A DNA stretch of 64,000 nt from Gammaproteobacteria bacterium (lineage in GTDB: Bacteria; Pseudomonadota; Gammaproteobacteria; Arenicellales; Poriferihabitantaceae), in NCBI GenBank assembly GCA_030432755.1, contig JAUILZ010000020.1, positions 1 through 64,000 of the forward strand, written 5' to 3'. Below, piece after piece: positions 8,829-16,487 of this stretch. Within the stretch, counting starts at the first letter, position 1, and the number at the start of each line of letters is the position of its first letter. The notes under the pieces were generated by a model. That model was not told where the DNA came from. It made no database searches and worked only from the letters and a program-made list of their open reading frames with translations. Made by a program: the position numbers and the translations under genes.

Positions 8829-9791
8829 ATGAACATCCTGATCGCCGACAGCTTCCCCGAGGCCCACCGAGAACAGCTCGTCGCCCTCGGCCACGACGTC
8901 ACCCTGGAACCCGGACTCACGGCGGATACACTGGCCTCGGCCCTGCCCGGCAAGGATATCCTGGTGGTGCGCAGCACCCGGGTGGAGGCCGCGGCCCTCG
9001 ATGCCGGCGACCGGCTCAGGCTGGTGATCCGCGCCGGCGCGGGCACCAATACCATCGATCGGGATCATGCGGCGAAAAACGACATCCGCGTGTGCAACGT
9101 CCCCGGCGCCAATGCCCTCGCGGTGGCGGAACTGGTTCTCGGCCTCATCATCTGCCTCGACCGCAACATCGCCGACAACGTCGCCGACCTGCGTAGCGGG
9201 ACCTGGAACAAGAAGAAGTACAGCAAGTCGCGCGGCCTCTACGGGCAGAAGCTGGGGATCCTCGGACTCGGCGCCATCGGCCTCGCGGTGGCTGAGCGCG
9301 CGCATGCCTTCGGCATGGAGGTACTCGCGGTGCGCCGCGATGGGCGCGACGAAGCCACCCGCCAGCGCATGGCGGCGGCCGGTATCCGCGAACTGGACTC
9401 CACCGGGGAATTGCTGGCCGAGAGCGACATCGTCTCGCTCCACCTGCCGGCCAATGAAAAGACCCGCGGCATGGTGAACGCGGATTTCCTCGCGCGCATG
9501 AAACCGGGCGCCATGCTGATCAATTCCTCCCGCGGCGAGCTGGTCGACGAGGCCGCGCTCCTGGAAGCCATCGAGTCGCGCGGCCTGCGCGTCGGTCTCG
9601 ACGTCTACGGCAGCGAACCCACGGCCGGCGAGGCGGATTTCCATTGCGCCCTCGCGGCCCATCCCGCGGTCTGCGGCACCCATCATATCGGCGCCTCCAC
9701 CGAGCAGGCGCAGGTCGCCGTCGCCGACGGCGTCGTTGCTATCATCCGGGCCTATGAAGACGGCGATATACTGAACTGCGTCAACGCCTGA
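8829..9791 (+). CDS. serA: D-3-phosphoglycerate dehydrogenase (short form)
   Basis: NAD-dependent oxidation of 3-phosphoglycerate to 3-phosphohydroxypyruvate, the first step of serine synthesis. The 320-residue product contains a D-2-hydroxyacid dehydrogenase substrate domain (VVRSTRVEAAAL, RAGAGTNTIDRDHA), a Rossmann domain with LGILGLGAIGLAVAERA, the SLHLPANEKTRGMV and INSSRGELVDEAAL blocks, and a catalytic His in CGTHHIGASTEQAQ. There is no C-terminal ACT domain, so allosteric serine inhibition of the E. coli kind is unlikely. I prefer ATG 8829 over ATG 8796 because MNILIADSFPE begins the domain. serC lies 90 nt downstream. Confidence 0.9.
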   Translation: MNILIADSFPEAHREQLVALGHDVTLEPGLTADTLASALPGKDILVVRSTRVEAAALDAGDRLRLVIRAGAGTNTIDRDHAAKNDIRVCNVPGANALAVAELVLGLIICLDRNIADNVADLRSGTWNKKKYSKSRGLYGQKLGILGLGAIGLAVAERAHAFGMEVLAVRRDGRDEATRQRMAAAGIRELDSTGELLAESDIVSLHLPANEKTRGMVNADFLARMKPGAMLINSSRGELVDEAALLEAIESRGLRVGLDVYGSEPTAGEADFHCALAAHPAVCGTHHIGASTEQAQVAVADGVVAIIRAYEDGDILNCVNA

Positions 9792-9881
9792 CAGCGCGGG
9801 CCCCGGGCCTGCGCGGATCGATGAGCCCCTGGCGGGCTGCAGACGCCGATGAACCCATTTACTATTCCAGGATCAACCACG

Positions 9882-10967
9882 ATGTCCAACCGCAAGCACA
9901 ACTTCAGCGCCGGGCCCTGCACCCTGCCCCTCTCCGTTCTCGAGGAAGCCCAGGCCGAGTTCGTCGACTACCAGGGCGCCGGCATGTCGCTCATCGAGAT
10001 GAGCCATCGTGGCAAGCACTTCGACGCGGTAGCCAACGAGGCGATGACGCTGGCGCTGGAAGTGGCCGGCGCGCCGGATGACTTCAGCGTGCTCTTCCTC
10101 CAGGGCGGCGCGCTGCTGCAGTTCTCCATGGTACCGATGAACCTGCTCACGCCCGGCAGCCAGGCCGGCTACGTGAACTCCGGCACATGGGCCAAGGGCG
10201 CGATCACCGATGCCCAGGCCTACGGTGATGTCTACACCGCCTGGGACGGCGCCGGGGACAACTTCACCCGCATGCCGAGGAGCAGCGAACTCGAGGTACG
10301 CGACAACACGCGCTACCTGCATATCACCAGCAACGAGACCATCGGCGGCATCCGCATCTACGAGTGGCCGGAAGTGGACGTGCCGCTGGTGGGAGACATG
10401 TCCTCCGATTACCTCTCGCGCCCCATCCCGTGGGAGAAATTCGATCTCGTCTACGGCGGTGTGCAGAAGAACCTCGGTCCCGCCGGCATGGCCGTGGTGT
10501 ACGTGCGCAAGTCGATCCTGGAGAAAACCAACCGCGATATCGGCCGCTACCTGCGCTATGACATCCAGGAGTCCAAGGGCTCGATGTTCAACACCCCGCC
10601 GGTATTCACCATCTACATGCTCGGCAAGGTGCTCAAGTGGATGAAGGCCGAGGGCGGCATCCCGGCGATGGAAGCACGCGCGGCCGAGAAGGCCGGCCTG
10701 CTGTACGACACCATCGACCAGAGCGGCGGCTACTACAACTGCCCGGTGGAGGTCGCCTCGCGCTCGCACATGAACGTGGTGTTCCGCCTGCCGAGCGAGG
10801 AACTGGAGGCGAAGTTTCTCGCCGAGGCCACCGCGGCGGACCTGCTCAACCTCAAGGGCCATCGCAGCGTCGGCGGCTGCCGCGCGAGCATCTACAACGC
10901 GTTGCCCATGGCAAGCGTGACCGCGCTCGCTGATTTCATGCAGGCATTCCAGCAGGCGAACGGCTGA
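9882..10967 (+). CDS. serC: phosphoserine aminotransferase
   Basis: PLP enzyme that converts 3-phosphohydroxypyruvate and glutamate to phosphoserine; also used in pyridoxine synthesis. Diagnostic stretches are HNFSAGPCTLP at the N-terminus, QGAGMSLIEMSHRGK, VLFLQGGALLQFSMVPMNL, the PLP lysine in YGGVQKNLGPAGM near residue 195, and the C-terminal LKGHRSVGGCRASIYNA. The 361 residues are typical. ATG 9882 is chosen over ATG 9849 because MSNRKHNFSAGP is the conserved beginning. It lies in one run with serA and the DUF1015 gene (12 nt gap). Confidence 0.95.
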   Translation: MSNRKHNFSAGPCTLPLSVLEEAQAEFVDYQGAGMSLIEMSHRGKHFDAVANEAMTLALEVAGAPDDFSVLFLQGGALLQFSMVPMNLLTPGSQAGYVNSGTWAKGAITDAQAYGDVYTAWDGAGDNFTRMPRSSELEVRDNTRYLHITSNETIGGIRIYEWPEVDVPLVGDMSSDYLSRPIPWEKFDLVYGGVQKNLGPAGMAVVYVRKSILEKTNRDIGRYLRYDIQESKGSMFNTPPVFTIYMLGKVLKWMKAEGGIPAMEARAAEKAGLLYDTIDQSGGYYNCPVEVASRSHMNVVFRLPSEELEAKFLAEATAADLLNLKGHRSVGGCRASIYNALPMASVTALADFMQAFQQANG

Positions 10968-10979
10968 TCGCGGCGCGCC

Positions 10980-12218
10980 ATGCCGAGGATCAAGCCGTTC
11001 GATGGCTATCTCGTGAGGAACGAGGTGGCCGCGGAAGTGGTGGCGCCGGAATACGATACCGTGCCGGCGGCGGAACGCCGCGCGTTCGCGGAATCGAATC
11101 CGCAGAACTTTCTCAACACCATTCGCCTGCGCGACGACTTTGACCCGGCCTGCCCGCCGACCCACGACGAACTCATCGCCGCCAACCGCGGCAGCCTCGA
11201 ACGACTGCTCTCCGATGGCCTGTTCAGTCGTTTCGAGCAGCCGGCGATCTTCATCTACGAGCTGACCCATTTCGACCATACCCAGACCGGCATCGTCTGC
11301 GAGATCGCCGCCGACGAGTACGCCGAGGGTCATGTCCGCAAGCACGAGAACACCCGCCGCGACCGGGAAGACCTGCTGGCGCTCTACCAGAAGGAGATCG
11401 GCGTGGTGTCATGCCCGATCTCCCTCGCCTACGAGGCGACGCCGGAGATCGACGCCTTCATCCGCGCACAGCAGCAAGCAGAACCCCTGCTGGACTTCAC
11501 CACCGGGGACGACGTTCACCAGCGCGTCTGGCGCATCGACGATCCGTCCGAGCAACAGAAACTGTCGCGCCTGTTCCAGGCGGTGGAGAACACCTACCTC
11601 ACCGACGGCCATCACCGCGCCGCGTCAGGCTGGCGCTACACCGAGATGATGCGCGCCGACAGGGGCGGCAACGGCGAGCAACCCTACGAACAGTTGCTCG
11701 TGGCCCTGTTCTCCGACCACGAACTCCGGCTGCTGCCCTATCACCGCTGCGTGAGGGATCTCGGCGATCACGACACGGAGAGCTTTCTCAAGGCCCTGGA
11801 AAAGGACTTCGAGGTAAGCAAGGCGGAAGACCAGGAACACTTTACGCCGCGAGCGCACGGTGAATTCGGCGCCTTCCTCGGGGATACCTGGTACCGCCTC
11901 GTGATCCGCCCCGAAATAGTAAATCCTGACGATCCGGTGGCGTCGCTCGACGTCTCCCTGCTGCAGGACCACATCCTCGGACCGATCCTCGGTATCCACG
12001 ACTTCCGTACGGATCCGCGTCTCGACTACGTCTCGGGAGCCGAGGGCAAGGCCGGCCTCGAGCGCAAGGTGCGCGAGGGCTGGGCGGTGTCCTTCGCCTG
12101 CCACGCGACATCCATGGATCAACTCTTCCACGTCGCCGACGCCGGCGCGCTGATGCCGCCGAAGTCCACGTACTTCGACCCCAAGACCCGCTCGGGAGTC
12201 TGGGTGCGTTTCAAGTAG
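10980..12218 (+). CDS. DUF1015 family protein
   Basis: A 412-residue soluble protein of the DUF1015 family. Recognisable blocks are SNPQNFLNTIRL near residue 39, the IFIYELTHFDHTQTG strand region, the conserved TDGHHRAAS near residue 208, and a C-terminal ATSMDQLFHVADAGALMPPKS. No biochemical function is established. The gene neighbours serA and serC in many unrelated bacteria, and here follows serC by 12 nt, so a link to serine or phosphoserine metabolism is a reasonable inference. No signal peptide or membrane segment is seen. Confidence 0.88.
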   Translation: MPRIKPFDGYLVRNEVAAEVVAPEYDTVPAAERRAFAESNPQNFLNTIRLRDDFDPACPPTHDELIAANRGSLERLLSDGLFSRFEQPAIFIYELTHFDHTQTGIVCEIAADEYAEGHVRKHENTRRDREDLLALYQKEIGVVSCPISLAYEATPEIDAFIRAQQQAEPLLDFTTGDDVHQRVWRIDDPSEQQKLSRLFQAVENTYLTDGHHRAASGWRYTEMMRADRGGNGEQPYEQLLVALFSDHELRLLPYHRCVRDLGDHDTESFLKALEKDFEVSKAEDQEHFTPRAHGEFGAFLGDTWYRLVIRPEIVNPDDPVASLDVSLLQDHILGPILGIHDFRTDPRLDYVSGAEGKAGLERKVREGWAVSFACHATSMDQLFHVADAGALMPPKSTYFDPKTRSGVWVRFK

Positions 12219-12503
12219 GAAGCAATCAGGTCTTGTCCAAAGGCGGAAAGGATCACCGCCAACCGTCGTGGAATAGTTCTCCGCGATGTAACTCCCCGGG
12301 GATAACAAGCGATCGCGCGTCACCTTGCGTGCGCATATCGCAAACTATTCGTGCGTTTGCTGCCCTGATTTTGCAGCTTTTCTGAATTCTTCCGAAAAAG
12401 CGGACGAATTACTGGCATTGCCAGTGCCAGTTGTGAATGATCGGGCCGTCGGAAGAAACTAACTGCGATAACGGAACGCACCTGGCAACCTGGAGGATTT
12501 GTT
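12219..12503. promoter_or_regulatory. leader of the beta-helix gene cluster
   Basis: A 285-nt non-coding stretch, less GC-rich than its surroundings from about 12340 on. It holds a perfect 6+3+6 inverted repeat ACTGGC-ATT-GCCAGT at 12411-12425. A TTGTGA half-site at 12431-12436 resembles one arm of a Crp site; the other arm is not conserved. A GATAAC box lies at 12467-12472, and a GGAGG ribosome site at 12492-12496. The half-site to -10 spacing (35 nt) is close to that of the two better paralogues (37 nt). Confidence 0.35.
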
Positions 12504-13754
12504 ATGCCCGCTAAAACCATCTCACATCACATCATCATCTGCCTGTTGGCCCTGTTCACGCTTTCGCACACCAGCCTCGCTCACGCCAAGACCTGGTTTA
12601 TCGAACGCTGGGGCGAGGACACGATCGGACCACCGTCCTGCGGCAAGAAAACCACCCCCTGCCTCACGATCCAGTTCGTGCTGGACAACCTGGCCACGAA
12701 GAATGACAGGCTGATAGTCGGCCCCGGCAAGTACGTGGAGAATATTGTTATCTTTGGTGATCCAAGCAATCCCCTGGATGGCATCAGGCTGGAATCCACC
12801 GCCGGTCGCAACGGCACGATCATCGAGACAGCGAGCGACGGCGCGGACATCATCACCGTCTATCGCTCCAGGGTGCAGATCGGCAGGAAAGGCAAGGGTT
12901 TTACGCTGAAAGGGAATCTCACTGGCGGGTTTGGAATATTTGTTCCTCCAGGTGTTGACGCTTTCAGACTGAAGATCGAGGGAAACAGGATCCTGGACAA
13001 CTATTACGGAATCAATGTGCGGGGGGAAAGGAGCCAGGTGCGTGGCAATATCGTGATCAACAACTGGCATGAGAGCAGTGGCTACGGAATCGCCTGCCAT
13101 ACTTGTGATAACGCGCTGATCCAGGACAACGAAGTGAGCGGCAACAATGGCTCGATATCCGGGAGGGGAATTTATGTCCAGAATTCAACCCGCTTCTCCG
13201 TGCTGCGAAACCGCGTATCCGATCACGACAGCGCCGGAATTGAATCAACGTTTTCCAGTTCATTCGGAAAAATCAAGGACAATTTTGTTGCGGGCGGCTA
13301 TAGCCCGATGCACCTGTCCGATATCGATGGCGCGCGGGTACAGGGAAATATCGTCAGCGAAGGAGAACAGTTCGGAGTCATTCTGACGCAATCGAACCAT
13401 ACCCGGCCGCCCCGGATCACGAATAACCTCGTGCTGGATTCCGCGAGCCTGGGCATGTACCTGCAGGGACTGGACGGTGGAAGGGTCGAACGGAATACCG
13501 TTGTGGACAGCGCGGATACCGGCTTTTATATCGACTCCAATATTGTCGATGGGCCCATCTTAAATTACAACAATTCGTCGTTGTCGGGAAACAATTGCGG
13601 GCTGGAGAACCGTTCCACCACCCTGGCGCTGATTCACAAGAAACATTTCTTCAGCGCCGGCGATGCGGTCTGTGGTCCGGGCGAATGGGATGCAGGCAGC
13701 ACGGATTCTTCCCGGCCCTCCCCGCTACGCGTCAACAGGGCGAGAGCGCTTTAA
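12504..13754 (+). CDS. secreted right-handed beta-helix protein, copy 1
   Basis: 416 residues with a Sec signal peptide (ICLLALFTL core, cleavage near AHA-KT, residue 28). The N-terminal block TWFIERWGEDT carries a cysteine pair (C46, C53), then GPGKY. The body is a NosD/CASH-like parallel beta-helix built of short N-rich repeats (IEGNRILDNYYGI, VRGNIVINNWHES, IQDNEVSGNNG, VQGNIVSEGEQFG). It ends with a C-terminal cap: CGLEN at 365, KKHFF at 379-383, a cysteine near 390, and PLRVNRARAL at the very end. I see no catalytic signature of a known lyase. Function unknown; likely periplasmic or exported. First of three tandem paralogues; GGAGG lies 7 nt before the ATG. Confidence 0.85.
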   Translation: MPAKTISHHIIICLLALFTLSHTSLAHAKTWFIERWGEDTIGPPSCGKKTTPCLTIQFVLDNLATKNDRLIVGPGKYVENIVIFGDPSNPLDGIRLESTAGRNGTIIETASDGADIITVYRSRVQIGRKGKGFTLKGNLTGGFGIFVPPGVDAFRLKIEGNRILDNYYGINVRGERSQVRGNIVINNWHESSGYGIACHTCDNALIQDNEVSGNNGSISGRGIYVQNSTRFSVLRNRVSDHDSAGIESTFSSSFGKIKDNFVAGGYSPMHLSDIDGARVQGNIVSEGEQFGVILTQSNHTRPPRITNNLVLDSASLGMYLQGLDGGRVERNTVVDSADTGFYIDSNIVDGPILNYNNSSLSGNNCGLENRSTTLALIHKKHFFSAGDAVCGPGEWDAGSTDSSRPSPLRVNRARAL

Positions 13755-13990
13755 TCAGCGTCCCGGGTAGCCAACGGAGTTCCCGGCTGGATTCTGTCTT
13801 CCCAGGGATTTCGGCGATTGCTTCCGCATCCGACACGAAGTATTTCGGTTCCGGGCATCCATTGGTTACATGCGTTCAATACGCTCTGCCTGGTCTGCGC
13901 GTTGCTTGCAACACACTAACACTTGCAATAGGGTCAGGGATGATCAAGTAGAAAAACCTGAAATACTGGACATCAAACGGAGGATGATTG

Positions 13991-14977
13991 ATGCCTTTAC
14001 AAAGTGCTTCCCGCCGCCTGGTTATACTTATTTTTTTCCCTCTTCACCCTGTTCAGCAGCGGCTTCGTTCAGGCCAAGACCTGGTATATCGAGCGTTGGG
14101 GAGAAGACACCGTCGGACCACCAGCCTGCGGTAAAAAGACCAGCCCCTGCCTGACGATTCAATTCGTTCTCGATACTCTGGCGAAGAAGAACGACAAGCT
14201 GGTGGTGGGCCCCGGCAGGTACTTGGTCTCCGGGGAGAAAGGAACCAGGTTCGCAACAATATCGTGATGAATAACTCGTATGGCACGACCACCCGCGGTA
14301 TATCCTGTTTCCTCTGCGGTTCGGTCCTGATCCAGGAAAACAGGGTCAGTGGAAATAACGGATCCATCTCTGGCATCGGAGTTCATATCACCAGCTCAGA
14401 CCGGGTCACCGTGCAGAGCAACCTCGTAACGAACCACACCGAATACGGTATTCTTGTCGATTTGGACAGCACATTCGGCAAAATCCGCGATAACGTGGTC
14501 GATGGCGGTGAGCAACCGATCCGCATGGAGGATATCGAAGGATCGATGGTGCAGGGTAATATCGTCAGCGGTGCAGAAGAGCACGGGCTTGCGCTGTACC
14601 AGCAAGGCAACACCCGGCCTGGCCAGGTCAAGTACAACCTGGCAGTCAATAACCATATCGGCGTGTATCTGCAAGACCTGGATGGCGGAAAAGTGGAGCG
14701 CAATACCACGGTGGATAGCCAATCAAGGGGAATCCTGCTGCACAGCATTGAGTCTCAGCCGGCGTTCAGCTACGACAACACCACCTTTTCATCGCACTTG
14801 TTCATTGGCGCCTTTGATTGTGGCATTGTCAATGACACCGTTGATTTACCGTTGCTTTACAGGAAGCATTTCTTTGGTGCCATCGACGATGTATGCAACG
14901 AGGAAAATTTTGATCCCGATAGCACGCCAGCCACGCGACCATCCGCGCTTCGCGTAAACCGGGCGAAAGCACTTTAG
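13991..14977 (+). pseudogene. secreted beta-helix protein, copy 2 (disrupted)
   Basis: Close paralogue of copy 1 with two lesions. Aligning the GGAGG-to-ATG regions places the original start at 13991, but that frame breaks at a run of seven Ts (14031-14037) inside the signal-peptide code. With six Ts the reading would run MPLQSASRRLVILIFSL into QAKTWYIERWGED. A GTG at 14004 could bypass this. Second, a gap of about 277 nt relative to copy 1 joins GPGRY to RGERNQVRNN (around 14222-14231) and shifts frame, so the first segment stops at 14267. The remainder is open from 14264 to 14977 and keeps the helix repeats, a CFLC motif, YRKHFFGAID and the RVNRAKAL end. The lost part includes the GRKGKGFTL block seen in copies 1, 3 and 4. 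Confidence 0.85.
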
Positions 14978-15100
14978 TCGGCGCACTTCATCGCCAACTG
15001 AATACCCGGTTGGTTTCTGCCCTGTCGGGGGCTTCGGCGACAACCGAATCGCGCCGCCCTGGACAAGGCGGCGTGCCTGCCTGCTGCCGACGCGCCAGGT

Positions 15101-15143
15101 TGTGAACTGGGTCACAGAGAAAGCCGCTGGTATCGGTGATAAT
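15101..15143 (+). promoter_or_regulatory. Crp-type site and -10 box of beta-helix copy 3
   Basis: TGTGA-ACTGGG-TCACA at 15101-15116 is a perfect match to the Crp/Vfr consensus arms. GATAAT at 15138-15143 would place transcription start near 15150, which puts the site centre at about -41.5, the class II activator position. The start codon follows about 45 nt later. Direct reading of the sequence; regulation itself is inference. Confidence 0.7.
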
Positions 15144-15194
15144 TCCTCCTGTAGTTATCACGAACCGTCCGGCAATATGCCGGAAGGAGGAATA

Positions 15195-16436
15195 ATGATG
15201 CCAGTCCCGTACCGGAGCCTGTCGGCCGTGTTCCTTCTGGCCCTGTCTTCGTCCGTAGCGGCCAAGACCATCTACGTGGAGCTATGGGGTTCTACGGTTT
15301 TGACCGACTGTGGCTCAAAGACCCTGCCTTGCGCCTCCGTTTCGCTCGCCGTCAGCGCATCGTCGAACAACGACCGGATCGTGGTCGGACCCGGCGTGTA
15401 CACGCAGAATCTCAACCTGAACCGGGAAGGACTTGCGCTGGAATCCCTTGCCGGCCCCCGCGCCACGATCATCAGCCCCAGCAACTCCGGTTCTGATCTC
15501 GTTCGCGTGCTCGTGTCCCGGGTCCGCGTCGGCAAGATCGGCAAGGGCTTCACCCTGACCGGCGCCAGTGGAAACAGCACGACCAGCGGCCTAACGATCG
15601 TGACCAGCGACCTGAGCCGCGTCCGGGTGGAAGGCAATATCCTGCGCAACAACAGCATCGGCGCGGAGATTCGCGGCGACAGGCATTCGATCCGTGGCAA
15701 TACGATCCAGGACAATTCCCATGCTGGAATCGAGTTTTACAACGGGGACAGGCTGTCGATAAGGGACAACCGTGCCACCAATAACAACGGCGACGGATTC
15801 ACCTTCAGCGGAATCACACGCTCCACGGTGCTCGGCAACCTGGCAGCGAGCAATTCCGGTAGAGGCTTCAACTTCGGCCCCCTCAGCCACGACAATCGGA
15901 TCAACAACAATGCCTCCGACCGCAACAACAGTACCGGCATGCAAGTGACTACCGGGGCGGGGATGCGGCTCATCGCCAACCTGGTTACGGGCAACGACAG
16001 CAACGTCAGTATCAGCCAGCAGTCCCCGCCAAGCGGCCCGGTCAGATCCCTGGAACTGAAAAACAATCTGGCGGCAAGGGCAACCAGTGGCAGCCCCGGG
16101 TTCGATGTACAAAACCAGCAGAACGCGCGGATCAGTGGAAACACGGCAATCGACGGCGCCGGGGTAAACCAGGGTCATGGTTTTCGTTTCACCCTGGGGA
16201 GCACCACCGCCCTGTTCAATGGAAACAATACCTATGACAATGATTCAGGCTGCGGCATCGAAAATCTCGGCGGGCCCGAACTGTTGTACCGAAAACACTT
16301 TTTTGGCGCGTCGGACGGACCGGACCCCGACGAGGATTCCGACACCCATGATGCCGCCTGCGGGAACTTCGCTGCCAACAGCAGCCACGCAAAGAAGCCC
16401 AACCCCATCCGGGTCCAGCGCGCGGCGAAACTGTAG
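15195..16436 (+). CDS. secreted right-handed beta-helix protein, copy 3
   Basis: 413 residues. ATG 15195 follows an AAGGAGG ribosome site (another ATG is adjacent at 15198). A signal peptide (SAVFLLALSSSVAA-KT) precedes TIYVELWGS and the cysteine pair C39/C46, then GPGVY and VGKIGKGFTLTG. The body has about ten short asparagine-rich beta-helix rungs (VEGNILRNNSIG, IRGNTIQDNSHAG, RDNRATNNNGDG). The cap is CGIEN, LLYRKHFFGASD, an acidic insertion PDPDEDSD, a cysteine, and PIRVQRAAKL. It is the most divergent of the tandem copies, lacking the mid-protein CxxC of copies 1 and 2. Convergent with prmC. No known enzymatic motif. Confidence 0.85.
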   Translation: MMPVPYRSLSAVFLLALSSSVAAKTIYVELWGSTVLTDCGSKTLPCASVSLAVSASSNNDRIVVGPGVYTQNLNLNREGLALESLAGPRATIISPSNSGSDLVRVLVSRVRVGKIGKGFTLTGASGNSTTSGLTIVTSDLSRVRVEGNILRNNSIGAEIRGDRHSIRGNTIQDNSHAGIEFYNGDRLSIRDNRATNNNGDGFTFSGITRSTVLGNLAASNSGRGFNFGPLSHDNRINNNASDRNNSTGMQVTTGAGMRLIANLVTGNDSNVSISQQSPPSGPVRSLELKNNLAARATSGSPGFDVQNQQNARISGNTAIDGAGVNQGHGFRFTLGSTTALFNGNNTYDNDSGCGIENLGGPELLYRKHFFGASDGPDPDEDSDTHDAACGNFAANSSHAKKPNPIRVQRAAKL

Positions 16437-16445
16437 TAACCACGG

Positions 16446-16475
16446 GCCTGCCCCCAGACTTTGTACAGGGCAGGC
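16446..16475. terminator. hairpin between convergent beta-helix copy 3 and prmC
   Basis: An 8-bp perfect stem, GCCTGCCC at 16446-16453 and GGGCAGGC at 16468-16475, with a 14-nt loop, lies in the 51-nt gap between two convergent genes. It lacks a T-run on either side, so it is a candidate bidirectional transcription end or RNA-stabilising hairpin, not a proven intrinsic terminator. Confidence 0.4.
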
Positions 16476-16487
16476 GGGATCGGGCCT

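Noticed and set aside
12504..16436. NosD copper-insertion proteins of nitrous oxide reductase
   Set aside because: Only the beta-helix fold is shared; no nosZ, nosF, nosY or nosL in the window, and the cysteine block and cap are foreign to NosD.
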